From Branchiostoma floridae (lineage: Eukaryota; Chordata; Leptocardii; Amphioxiformes; Branchiostomatidae): 64,000 bases of DNA. Position 1 is the stretch's first letter; each line of letters starts with the position of its first letter. Shown one piece after another: positions 32,626 through 42,985 of the stretch. Below the pieces are notes generated by a model that saw only the letters and a program-made list of their open reading frames with translations, did not search any database and was not told where the DNA came from. Position numbers and translations under genes: made by a program. The DNA is taken from the NCBI RefSeq assembly GCF_000003815.2, contig NC_049995.1, forward strand, positions 12,977,712-13,041,711, written 5' to 3'.

Positions 32626-35076
32626 TCAGCTCTGAGGCAATCGTTCCCGTGCCGTAAGATAGATTTCTAGCATTGGAGGGTTCATGGGATTGACCCCGCC
32701 CTGTCTGGTCGCTACCAGTGGTAAGTTACCACTGGTAACTACATCAGTCGTGGTGTTGGTGTTGGATTGGGCCTCAGGCCGCCCCACAGGTTTGTATAGA
32801 GAACTCTGCTTTGAGACAGTTGGCCCTGTGCCGTAAGACAAATTTCTAGAATATAAGGACTCATCGACGGTCTGAGACAGGCCCTGCCCTGCTTGGTCAG
32901 TACCAGTGGTCACTACAGCAGCCGCGGTGTTTTGGTTGGATTCAGTATCGGCTTGGGACTGCCCCTGAATGACCTGATCCACAAGAGATTGAGCGCCAGC
33001 CTGAAACTGACTCGGCCCTGTCTTACTGCCCGATGTAGTTGCTGTACATGTGGTGTGTATGTTTGATTCAGTGGTAGTGCGAGGTGCAACCTGCCCTGTC
33101 TCATAACGACCGTGACCACTGGCAATTGTTGTAGATGTTGGGTCTTTTGGTACTGTTTCCACACCTGCATATATTTGATTTGGCTTTAGTGCAACTAGCA
33201 CTCTAGTATTTGAAAGTGGTGCCACTTCGGGCTGACCCTGCCCTGTCTGATCGTGTTGGTTGTCAATATTTTCATACTGATGATCAGGATCACTGGCATT
33301 TACAGAACCTGTGTTTGTGTTGCCACCAACAGCATTAGGTTTTGGTGCTAAAGGAGGATGCATAGTCCTCCTCTTGCACCAGATTGTGAGAATGATTATG
33401 CCAAACAGGGCAATACCAGCTACCGGGCCGCAGATAGCGCTAATGAGAACAGGCAGGGTGGGACTGTGAGCAGATCCATTAGGACCGCTTCTTTTTGGGT
33501 TATCCGGAGTGATTGCAAGGGGTGAAATTTGCGTTGCTTTGATTGTTCCTACAGGACCTGCTGTTAAGGCCACCCTGCCTTTGAAGTACCAGTGATAGCG
33601 AGATATGACAGTGCCATTGTAAACGTTGTGAGAGTTTCCTTGGATATCAACAGGCAGTGTTGATATGGTTGGCTCTTCACATGTCATTTCTTCAGGATTC
33701 ACATGTATAAGCTTCTGTCCCTTAAATCTGAGGGGTTGGTCACATATTATCTGGTTTTGAATTGAAGGACATTCCGTCATATTCAGCCGGAAGGGGGCCA
33801 TCTTACAGTCACACTGCCAGGGGTTCATGGAAAGTTTTAGATCACGAATAGTTGGCAGCAAAGCACAAGCAAAAGGGGTAATAACAGACATCCTGTTGAA
33901 TCGAAGGTCCAAAATTTGGAGGGGTAACGGTAGGTTTTTAAATACAGAATCCAGATTAGTTATGTGGTTGAAGGAAAGGTGTAAATTTTGTAGCCGGGTC
34001 AGATTTGAAAAAACACCAGAATGAATCTTTGATATCTGGTTGTTTGTCAACGACAAGGTTTTGAGTTGGGGCAAATTAACAAATGCACCTGTCTGGATCA
34101 TTGTTATTTGGTTGGAGGACAAGGAAAGGTCATTTAGGCGAGATAGATACAGAAATATATCAGGCTGAATCGTAGTTATTTGGTTGTTGGAAAGGTCCAA
34201 CTCTTGTAGCTGGCTTAGATTTACAAATACAAGAGGGTTAATCACTGTTATCTGGTTGTTGCTCAGGTACAACTTTTCTAGCGCTGGTAGATTGGTAAAT
34301 GATCCAGGCCGAAATGTTGTTATTTGGCCATTGGTCAGGTACAATTTTGGGAGGTTGGGTACATTTGCAAATGTACCTGTTTCGATCTTTGTAATTTTGT
34401 TAACAGAGATACCCAGGTGTTTGAGCTTGGGTAGATTTTGAAATGCACCAGGGCGAATCATTGTTATCTGACAATTGGACAGGTCCAGCATATGCAGCTT
34501 GGTTAGATTGGTAAATGTACCAGACTGAATCATTGTCATTTGGTTCCACCCTAGGAATACAATTTGTAATTGAGGTAGATTTGCAAATGAGCCAGGTTGA
34601 ATCATACTTATCAGGTTGTGAGACAGGTCCAACTTTCTCAGCCGTGGTAGATTTACAAATGTACCAGACTGAATCATTGTAACCTGGTTCGAGTCCAGGT
34701 ATAACTCTTGTAACTTGGGTAGATTTCTAAATGTACCTGGGTGGATTTCAGCTATTTCCTTTTTCATTAAGAACAACGTTTCTATGTGTGTTAGATTAAA
34801 AATATTAAAGCAAAAACTAGGAGTGGTATTGCAATCCGTTACCATATCCAACGAAATCAACTTCCAATACTGTATCAGCTCAGCCCGATTTACAGTTGTG
34901 ATGAGGTTGCCCCCCAAATACAGACCAGAGATGGATGCAGGGAAGTTCTGAGAAATGCTGGTGCTACCAAAGGTGTGGCATTCGCAGTTCCCACAGCTGC
35001 AGTCGGCTTCTGGCATGTTGAGCTCCTTCAGGATGATGAGAAGAAAAATCAGCAGATGCCGCAGTTTTCTTCCCAT
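32626..35076 (-). CDS. LRR single-pass transmembrane receptor
   Basis: One exon, 816 residues from the ATG at 35076 (a GTG four codons upstream is not the start). Signal peptide MGRKLRHLLIFLLIILKEL, short Cys-rich cap (CSCGNCEC), about 14 LRRs of 24 residues with the pattern LxxLxLSxNQIxxIxxGxFxNLP, then an LRRCT cap (NPWQCDCKMAPF through MTCEEP). A membrane-near linker precedes the transmembrane helix (VLISAICGPVAGIALFGIII) and a tail of about 250 residues rich in T, Q, S and G. YENI in the tail fits a GRB2-SH2 site. A TTTAG acceptor just 5' of the ATG implies an untranslated upstream exon. Cell-surface recognition or adhesion is likely; the ligand is unknown. Lancelets carry many such LRR receptors. 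Confidence 0.88.
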   Translation of the reverse strand: MGRKLRHLLIFLLIILKELNMPEADCSCGNCECHTFGSTSISQNFPASISGLYLGGNLITTVNRAELIQYWKLISLDMVTDCNTTPSFCFNIFNLTHIETLFLMKKEIAEIHPGTFRNLPKLQELYLDSNQVTMIQSGTFVNLPRLRKLDLSHNLISMIQPGSFANLPQLQIVFLGWNQMTMIQSGTFTNLTKLHMLDLSNCQITMIRPGAFQNLPKLKHLGISVNKITKIETGTFANVPNLPKLYLTNGQITTFRPGSFTNLPALEKLYLSNNQITVINPLVFVNLSQLQELDLSNNQITTIQPDIFLYLSRLNDLSLSSNQITMIQTGAFVNLPQLKTLSLTNNQISKIHSGVFSNLTRLQNLHLSFNHITNLDSVFKNLPLPLQILDLRFNRMSVITPFACALLPTIRDLKLSMNPWQCDCKMAPFRLNMTECPSIQNQIICDQPLRFKGQKLIHVNPEEMTCEEPTISTLPVDIQGNSHNVYNGTVISRYHWYFKGRVALTAGPVGTIKATQISPLAITPDNPKRSGPNGSAHSPTLPVLISAICGPVAGIALFGIIILTIWCKRRTMHPPLAPKPNAVGGNTNTGSVNASDPDHQYENIDNQHDQTGQGQPEVAPLSNTRVLVALKPNQIYAGVETVPKDPTSTTIASGHGRYETGQVAPRTTTESNIHTTCTATTSGSKTGPSQFQAGAQSLVDQVIQGQSQADTESNQNTAAAVVTTGTDQAGQGLSQTVDESLYSRNLSYGTGPTVSKQSSLYKPVGRPEAQSNTNTTTDVVTSGNLPLVATRQGGVNPMNPPMLEIYLTARERLPQS

Positions 35077-35089
35077 GGTGCCTGCCACC

Positions 35090-37190
35090 TAAATAGAACA
35101 GGAAACTCCTCTGTAAAGTCTGTCCAACTATAGCCTAGTTGGTCTCAACTTTATGTTTGGAATATTGAAAAAAAAGTTATTACCAACATTAGAACATAAT
35201 CAAGTGCAAGACAATGGCTTAAGTATAAAATATGCAAGATCTGGAAGGCATCATGAAAAGCATCATATCACCGATGCTGACTTTGCTGAAGATCTCGTTT
35301 TCTTCAGTGAAAGCCAAAGCAGAAGCTTTTCTCCGTTGCCTAGAAAAAAACGGAAGTCATAGGCCTCCATGTACACCCAGACAAACAGAGTTCATGCCTT
35401 TTAACCAACAGGGTGATATAATCATAGTATTTCTGGACTAAAAGTCCATAAAGCAGGTGGAAAATTTTACATAAATTGGTACAAAAACATAGGCAATCAA
35501 GCTAGGCAGACCTTGTAAAACATTAGCTTTACGAAGACGTTTGCTGCTCAGAGAAAGACCTGCCCTAGGGTTTGTAGGATAGAGATGGGCGGAGACAGAG
35601 AGTCATGTGCATCCGTGCAGCCAATACGGCTAAAATTTGATGACAAGAACCTAAAGTGAGATGAAGTCGTTACCATGCAACACCCAATTGCAGCGGACAG
35701 ATTGATATAAATGACAAGGTTAAAAGACGGGGGGGGGGGGGGGGGCTTTTTTAACAATGTGTCCAAAACATTGAACTGATGTTGTCCTTTTTCATGTTGA
35801 CCTCTTTAAAATCTAAGTCACTGCTTGATGAAAATTCTATTTTCTGTGTACATACGTGACTAATGAATCTCTTCGACGATATAGAACCAAGAATCTAAGT
35901 TGAATACAAAACCCTAAGTCTCAACAGAAAGCCTTGGTTTTCGCAGGAGGAAAATGCCGCAGAATCAAGCTATTTTGTTGATTTTTCTTGCTAAATCTAT
36001 AACTTGAAAACGACATAGAACCAACATTCTAAATTGTTGTAGATATTAAATATTAAAGATTTTGCAACAAATCATTATGTCCAGGGTGTACGATTTAAAG
36101 GCACAAAGTGACCGCCCCCACATCTGTTTTCTAATGTCTGCAAAACTTCAGTACTTAGTCTTTCCTTTATATGGCGCATTACTACTAACAGGCAGTTTTT
36201 AAATTACATTTCGTCTCGATAATATGATTGTCTTAATTGTCTGAAGCTGGCTGTTTGAATATTAATATTAAGGTTGTTTACTATATCTCTAACGTTCTCA
36301 TGACAAGAAAATCGAAAGGATAGAATATTCAATACTCGTTAAAACAAGGTTATTGTGACTTTTTCTGGAATATCATCTTGACAGTCTTTATACGACTGTT
36401 CATCATAATAGGATCATAGTTACTTGGTATCTCACTCTGAATAGTGCAAATTTACAAACCACATAGTTAGCTGTAAACAAATAGACCATTTTCAAGGTAA
36501 ATATCATCAAATAATCTACGACACAGGACGTCGCAAAATGTCGCATGACGTCACAAGACGCAACACTTCTTTTCTTATTCAAACAGGACTAATTTCCGAA
36601 CAGATGTCAGTTTGGAATATTTCTAAACATTTCATGATGGCCTGGCTTCCCTGACAACTACTTGCCCTTAACAACAGTCAGAAAACGTCGCAATTTTCCC
36701 AACATCTGCTTGAAGAATAAAACTCTAGTTAAGGTATCAGAAACTATCCACACAACACATTTACATTTAATCAGTACTCGCTGACAGAAATATATCTTTA
36801 TATTCATAGTTGATAGCTTTTTCCCAGTTTCAACCATTCTTTGGAGCCCATGTTGATTTCCTTGTTAAATCTGACATTTTAAGCTTAGGAAAATACATTT
36901 TCAACAATTCAATTTCATGTCACGAGGTTCAATTTCTTGGATTTGACCGGGTAAAATTCCTTCATTCCAATAACTTTTATGCCCTTGGACGGCGGGATGC
37001 GCCATACAGATAGCCCTGATTCACAAACAGAAACATACCTTTCAAGCCAGTAAGAACAACTTTAGTTGACACATTCTGGGGAGACGGAGGAGCTCGTGAC
37101 GAATGCCTCAGTCGATGTTTCTGTTCAGGGTGTGTCCTACATGTAGCTGATCCGAAGTGCCGAGTGACAAACAACCCAAGCTTAGTCTTG
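35090..37190. other. Intergenic, no gene recognised
   Basis: AT-rich sequence upstream of the LRR gene. It contains a poly-G tract (35729-35745) and scattered short frames without family resemblance. The untranslated exon and promoter of the LRR gene should lie here, but I cannot place them. Confidence 0.5.
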
Positions 37191-37203
37191 CGTAGGCAGT
37201 GGC

Positions 37204-37407
37204 TAGCCTCCATAGCAGGCTCTCTGGGGCCTTCTCTTCGGCTCATAATACACTTTTGCTGGCCATTTCTTGTTCTACTGGGTCGCTGATTGCCGGCCGT
37301 CGCTGATTACTGGCCAATTATCAGCAACCTAGTACAAGAAATGGCCAGCAAAAGTGTATAATGAGCAAAAAAAAAAAGGACCCCAAAGAGCCTGCTATGG
37401 AGGCTAC
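37204..37407. mobile_element. Hairpin MITE with 8-bp target duplication
   Basis: Arms TAGCCTCCATAGCAGGCTCT and AGAGCCTGCTATGGAGGCTA, then ACACTTTTGCTGGCCATTTC and its inverse, form a nearly complete fold-back of about 204 bp. GCAGTGGC flanks it on both sides (37196-37203 and 37408-37415), as for hAT-type insertions. Confidence 0.7.
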
Positions 37408-38099
37408 GCAGTGGCGTTGATTGTCTGAAACTGGCTATTTGAATGATATTAACATTTATGAAAATGAAAAATATATAATCATCATGCAGGTGCAACGTAT
37501 AGCAGAAGGCAAACTAAAACTACATATTCCTAGACACCAAACGATCGGATTAGGCATGAGAATCGGAAAACAAAATACAAACTGCAGACTTGAAATATTT
37601 ATTTGGAACAAATAAATATCTAGGGAAAAGCTGTGACGGGGAGATAGGGTTATAACTTGATGTCCTTCAATATTTTAACGAACTAATCTTAAAATCAAAA
37701 CTAAAATACATAGACTGATAGAGTGGAAGAAAAATACGTTAGTTTGAATTAGTCTGTTTTTATAAATGCTCATATATTATTTATATCATAGGATAGCACG
37801 TCAAATAGGCACAGGACATTAAAATGAACTAGTATATCATTTGACCCTGCACTTCATAGGTTTTCCTGGAGAAAAAAAACTGTTGTAAAATGCCCATACA
37901 TTGGAAATGTGGTACAAAATGTATTACGTATACATAGTAGATACAATTGTTGAGCAATGGAGTTTCATCCATATTAATATTATTTCGATATGAATATATT
38001 AATGGTTCTGGTTACTTTGAAGAAAAAAACTTCTAAACTAATCGCTACCTTTTACAGACCTCTATTAGATACAAATTGCTGTACAATGCCAATAGCGAC

Positions 38100-38240
38100 G
38101 CTGAAATGCCCTAGTGACGCTGAAGAAGAGTGGTGGATGTCACTCGAAACGTCCGGAAGCAAATATCCGTTTTTTATCCAGTTGTAGATATTGAATTGTA
38201 TTTGAATATTGTTTACCTGGATGTCTAACCTCTAACCTTC
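38100..38240 (+). mobile_element. Retroelement tail with hammerhead-like core
   Basis: CTGAAGA, a 5-base stem GAGTG/CACTC with an 8-base loop, then GAAACGTCC, matches the conserved core CUGANGA-stem II-GAAA of hammerhead ribozymes. The dispersed tail TATCCAGTTG through ACCTGGATGTCTAACC follows. Penelope-like elements are known to carry such ribozymes. I found no convincing stem III partner upstream, so activity is doubtful. Confidence 0.4.
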
Positions 38241-38293
38241 ATAAACGTACAGACCTCTTTGTTTTTTCCGGTGATTGATTGAGTCGTTTTTTA

Positions 38294-39931
38294 CTAAACC
38301 GACTCATCTATTTGCTTACATGCTTTGTCATCAGCAGTTTTCTTATATGTGGTAGAACGTTGGTTTAGACGATGTTTTCTCCAATCGAAGGTCACATTGG
38401 CAGGCTTCTCACCGGCATGTTTTCTCTTATGAAGTGTCAGGTTCCAACTTTTATTAGTTGTGTAGCCACACTCCTCGCACAAGTAGGGTTTCTCACCGGT
38501 GTGTATTCTCTTATGTTGGGATAAGACAGACATATGAGCCGTTCTATACCCACACTCCCCACACATGTAGGGCTTCTCGCCTGTGTGTCTTGTCATGACG
38601 TGTATGTCTAACTGGCCTTTCTGTACAGCAGAATAGTCGCACCGGTCACACTTGTATGGTTTTTCACCTGTGTGTGTTTTCATGTGCCGGGACAGGTGGG
38701 ACCTGACAGCCGTCCTGTATCCACACTCCCCACACATGTAGGGTTTTTCACCGGTGTGTTTCAGCATCACGTGTTGGTCTCGATCGCGCCTTCCCGCAGC
38801 AGAGTAGTCACAATGATCACATTTGAAAGGACCCTTCTCATTATTACGTGTTGTCTTATGTTTGGTTACAATTTGCATATCTGCCTTTCTGTATTCACAA
38901 TCTGTAGGTTTCTTATGGGGTTCCACACCAGTGTGAGTTTTGTTATGTCGTGTTAAGGCAGCACTTAGAGCCGTCCTGTAACCACACTCTCCGCACATGT
39001 ACGGTTTCTCATTAGTGTGTTTTGTGACGACGTGTTCATCCAAACGGCCTTTCTGTGCAGCAGAATAGTCACACTGGTCACACTTGAAGGGTTTTGCACC
39101 TGTATGTGTTTTAAGATGCCGAGTTAGACCAGACTTAAACGCCGTCCTGTATTCACACTCCCCACACTTGTAGGGTTTTTCACCAGTATGGTTAGTCTTG
39201 TGACTCTTAAGGTTACTTTTAACTGCTGTAGAATAGTCGCACTGGTCACAGTTATAAGGTTTTTCACCGGTATGTTTTCTCATATGTATTGGTAGACTTG
39301 CCTTTATAGCCGTTCTGAACCCACACTTCCCACACTTATAAGGTTTCTCCCCAGAGTGTTTTAGCATGGCGTGTTGGTCAACTTGAGATTTCTGTGCAGC
39401 AGAATAGTCGCACTGGTCACACTTGAAGGCTTTCCCCTCGGTATGTTGTTCTCTCATATGTTTGAATATAAGATCTCTTTGTTCTGCCCGGTAACCACAC
39501 TTCCAACAAATGTATGTATGTTTTGCCACATGGCTAACCTCCTGTGTGGTATGGCTCTGTACAGCTGTTTGTGGCAAAATTTCCTCCTCAGACCCCGTAC
39601 AGTTCACACCGAAGGTTTCGGCATTTGAAACGTCCTTTTCCTGTACATGCAGATGTGGTGAGACTCCCTCCTCGGGAGTAGTACAGTTTACTCCGCAAAT
39701 TTCCTTGATTAGAACGCCCTGTTGCCGTCTTGTGTCTGCTTTCTGTTCCCCAGTGTTGCCAGTATTGTTCCCTGGGTAACCGTGTGGTAGGTTTACATCG
39801 TATGTTTCCTGGAGTAGCTCGTCTTCTTGTCCATCCTGCTGCCATTTTGTGTCTTCTGTCTTCTCCTCTTTGATGTGCGTTTCGTTCGCAGTTTGTTCCG
39901 CATGAAGAGGCTCACATGTTAACCCTTCCAT
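38294..39931 (-). CDS. C2H2 zinc-finger protein A
   Basis: A 545-residue frame in the 3' exon, beginning MEGLTCEPLHAEQ directly after a TATATAG acceptor. The N-terminal 150 residues are acidic, with one IKEE SUMO-consensus site followed by DTKWQQDGQEDELLQETY and the shared NCTGSEEEILPQTAVQS segment. Then come a first atypical finger (YICWKCGYRAEQRD) and 11 more intact fingers with TGEKPY linkers. CDQCDYSA-type and CGECGYRTA-type fingers alternate. One finger (around HKKPTDCEYRKAD) has lost its zinc ligands. Nuclear DNA-binding regulator, target unknown. An upstream non-coding exon is likely (candidate donor at 41880). Confidence 0.9.
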   Translation of the reverse strand: MEGLTCEPLHAEQTANETHIKEEKTEDTKWQQDGQEDELLQETYDVNLPHGYPGNNTGNTGEQKADTRRQQGVLIKEICGVNCTTPEEGVSPHLHVQEKDVSNAETFGVNCTGSEEEILPQTAVQSHTTQEVSHVAKHTYICWKCGYRAEQRDLIFKHMREQHTEGKAFKCDQCDYSAAQKSQVDQHAMLKHSGEKPYKCGKCGFRTAIKASLPIHMRKHTGEKPYNCDQCDYSTAVKSNLKSHKTNHTGEKPYKCGECEYRTAFKSGLTRHLKTHTGAKPFKCDQCDYSAAQKGRLDEHVVTKHTNEKPYMCGECGYRTALSAALTRHNKTHTGVEPHKKPTDCEYRKADMQIVTKHKTTRNNEKGPFKCDHCDYSAAGRRDRDQHVMLKHTGEKPYMCGECGYRTAVRSHLSRHMKTHTGEKPYKCDRCDYSAVQKGQLDIHVMTRHTGEKPYMCGECGYRTAHMSVLSQHKRIHTGEKPYLCEECGYTTNKSWNLTLHKRKHAGEKPANVTFDWRKHRLNQRSTTYKKTADDKACKQIDESV

Positions 39932-40449
39932 CTATATAATAGAGACAAAGAAATTATTGAAAATACATCACCACTAACTTGCGCCAAGATAAACGAAGCA
40001 AATACGATCTGCATTATGTGAATGACTTCTTTCATCATTTCCTATGTAACATTGACTAACTTACGCAAAAACAAAACATGGGTCCTATTCCACATCTAGC
40101 AGGATTACAATACTGAAGAGACCGCAATGTTTCAATGTTCGTTCCTTTATGGGATTCTCCTAGCCCCGACTGCCCCAAAATAATTTCAAGGCCTTTCTCA
40201 CAACCGGACCTTCTTCCCCTTAATATACAGCATTAAATCTGCTATTTTTGACCCTGCTTCCTGTCAGTTTCTCTGCACGTCGTGATTGAAATATGGACGG
40301 TGCTGCCGGTGCATCCCCTTTTCTATAGAAACACTCAACAAGGGCAAAAAGGAAAACAGACAAGTGCTGTTGAAAACAAACTCGCACCAATAAAGAAAAA
40401 CGAATGGGAAAATTGGTGCTTTTGAGTGATTCGCCCTGAGCCAACTTTT

Positions 40450-40582
40450 GAGTTTGACATTTGAATATATGCATGAACATGAGTTTGACATTTGAATATA
40501 TGCATGAACAACATGAGTTTGACATTTGAATATATGCATGAACAACATGAGTTTGACATTTGAATATATGCATGAACATCAT
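40450..40582. repeat. Minisatellite, four copies of 31-34 bp
   Basis: GAGTTTGACATTTGAATATA, then TGCATGAACA(ACAT), starts at 40450, 40481, 40515 and 40549. The copies are almost identical. Direct, without spacers, so not a CRISPR array. Confidence 0.9.
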
Positions 40583-41178
40583 CACAGGATCACAATGTAT
40601 TCTCCACGCCTTAGCCATTTCCCCAGTCCTTCCCTCCAGGGCTCCCCTCCTGACGACGACCCTCCCCCACTATTAAGTGTACAGTCCCTAAGCTAAATCA
40701 CCAAGTCTGCGATCTTTGACCCCGCTTCCTGCCAGCTTTCCTGAACGACGTGGCAGGAATTAGATGTGGACGGTTCAGCTCTTCTCTAAACGGACTTAAA
40801 ACAAATTCCGTTTTCCGAATCCTTCTCCTAGAAGACATAACACTGCTCTCGGTTTCTATATCATTTAAAGAAAATCTTATATAGATTCTAAGGTACAAAT
40901 CGACCTTTTCCACTAGTCTCTACCAGACCCCCGCGGGCCCCGCCTGGCTGAATAGGAGACTATATGGCCTAGTATATATAATAGGAATAAAAGCCTGGGA
41001 GTGTTGGCCGGCAAACTAAAACTCCTCGGCCATCTATATCCTCTGGCGTGTTTGCTGTCTTATTTGGCCGATTTCTACTATATTTTCAGTGGCATGTGGA
41101 GCCTGGTAGAGGCTACTTTTTCACGTATGACTTGCAGGCGCGCACAACGACCCCCCTCCCATATCCAGCCCCGAACCT

Positions 41179-41792
41179 AATCTCCAAGCAGATCTTGCTG
41201 TGGCAAATNNNNNNNNNNNNNNNNNNNNNNNNNNNNNNNNNNNNNNNNNNNNNNNNNNNNNNNNNNNNNNNNNNNNNNNNNNNNNNNNNNNNNNNNNNNN
41301 NNNNNNNNNNNNNNNNNNNNNNNNNNNNNNNNNNNNNNNNNNNNNNNNNNNNNNNNNNNNNNNNNNNNNNNNNNNNNNNNNNNNNNNNNNNNNNNNNNNN
41401 NNNNNNNNNNNNNNNNNNNNNNNNNNNNNNNNNNNNNNNNNNNNNNNNNNNNNNNNNNNNNNNNNNNNNNNNNNNNNNNNNNNNNNNNNNNNNNNNNNNN
41501 NNNNNNNNNNNNNNNNNNNNNNNNNNNNNNNNNNNNNNNNNNNNNNNNNNNNNNNNNNNNNNNNNNNNNNNNNNNNNNNNNNNNNNNNNNNNNNNNNNNN
41601 NNNNNNNNNNNNNNNNNNNNNNNNNNNNNNNNNNNNNNNNNNNNNNNNNNNNNNNNNNNNNNNNNNNNNNNNNNNNNNNNNNNNNNNNNNNNNNNNNNNN
41701 NNNNNNNNNNNNNNNNNNNNNNNNNNNNNNNNNNNNNNNNNNNNNNNNNNNNNNNNNNNNNCATTTGCCACAGCAAGATCTGCTTGGAGATT
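41179..41792. mobile_element. Assembly gap bracketed by a perfect inverted repeat
   Basis: The 30 bases before the N run (AATCTCCAAGCAGATCTTGC, then TGTGGCAAAT) are the exact reverse complement of the 31 bases after it. The gap (41209-41761) is probably the interior of an inverted-repeat element that could not be assembled. Open frames through the N are artefacts. Confidence 0.7.
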
Positions 41793-41879
41793 ACCCCGAA
41801 CCCACCACACCTCTAATTTCTAATCTACCACGGAAAAAATCAGCAAACGAAAAGAGTTAACGACAATAAATGGTCTTAC

Positions 41880-42110
41880 CTGTAACTGTATAGTGGTTAG
41901 TGATATTCTCGGTTTCTGGAATCAAGGACGTTACATCAACGTTACATATAACGTCCTTGCTGGAATTCAGTAAAATTCGCGTCGGTCTTCGAGATGATAG
42001 AAGAATGACGTAAACAACAGGAGGATGCGCCAGCTCGCAGAAAGCAGGGGCAAAGGTGAAAGGTCAAGTACCTGATACAAACTTCAGACTGGGTCAAACT
42101 ACATATCGCC
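41880..42110 (-). promoter_or_regulatory. Candidate leader exons/promoter of zinc-finger gene A
   Basis: On the minus strand TTACAG|GTAAGACC at 41880 is a strong donor. The sequence upstream (to about 42110) parallels the region 45741-45960 upstream of gene B: both contain a TCGCCGATNT-like stretch followed by AGTTTG and GTATCAGGT, and both end in CAG|GTAAG. I infer a shared untranslated leader and promoter. Confidence 0.4.
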
Positions 42111-42840
42111 GATAAACGCTTTACTCCTTGCTGTTTTGAGCCTATTAGTAAATGTGTCCTTCAATGTCGAGGGAGTTAAAGACGCTGAGACTCACACTTC
42201 TAATATTGTGATAACGTTTCTAATGCGCCTAAGGCCAACCCTTAGGACAGGAAGATTAAAATCGTTGATCTAGAGGATGGTGGTGTTTAAGTCTAGATTA
42301 AAAAAGCCAGGTCGTCATATGAAACCAATCCTAGAATTCAAATCAAATCTGATGGAGACGTTTAAAGAAGAAATAAAAAACACACACTAAAATGTTTTGT
42401 AAATGTTCATTTATTGTGTTCACATATAAATGGATTCGTTGATCCATAAAGGAATATGCATATTGTCGTATTATTGATATTTGTTCACTGTTCCATTTTG
42501 ATTACTAGAATTATCATTTAATTAAGTATAGTGTATTTCCAGGGGTAACCAGCAGGGGTAAGTATGTCTACCCTCTATGTTATCATAGATAATCTAAGTA
42601 AATAAACAAATAAATTTTGATTTTGAAGCAATCATTTTGACATTTTTTTTTTCAATTTTTCAATTTGACTGTACATGTATATAGAGAAATGCAGCTGTTT
42701 TCTTAGTCTCACTGACATTTTAACGGGTTTTGAGTGGGTAGTTTTACTGGTAAACCCATGGATCACTTTCTTTTTTTTTTCACTTGCAAGTTTTACTGTT
42801 TATTGTTTTGTCATTTGTGGGGACTGTGGGGTTTTTCACT

Positions 42841-42985
42841 TTTGTGTTTAGCCATATGTTGTTTTAAAAGATTTTTTCTCAAAGCAGAAAAGTTGCACTG
42901 GTCACACTTTTAAGGTTTCTCACCGGTGTGTTTTGTCCTATGTTTGAATAGGACACGACTGTTAACAGCTCTGTATCAACAGTCC
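42841..42985 (-). pseudogene. Decayed terminal fingers of gene B
   Basis: Past the present stop, finger sequence continues in another frame: C-EDC then an in-frame stop in place of Gly, YRAVNS, later a second stop in PYKCDQCNFSAL and a final HMAKHKSEKP. A two-base deletion in the linker (AAACAC--TGG) caused the frameshift at 42995 or so. Confidence 0.75.

Noticed and set aside
35153-35441. Two overlapping plus-strand frames near the LRR gene
   Set aside because: No family resemblance, no splice context and unremarkable composition.
38672-38956. Plus-strand frames opposite zinc-finger arrays (also in genes B, D, E, F)
   Set aside because: They arise because the finger repeat is open on the other strand; the products are shadows of CGYRTA/TGEKPY coding.
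40450-40582. Short direct repeats that might suggest a CRISPR array
   Set aside because: Repeats are adjacent with no spacers, in animal nuclear DNA; it is a minisatellite.
41048-41860. Frames running through the N block
   Set aside because: The unread bases hide stops; the flanks are an inverted repeat, not coding.
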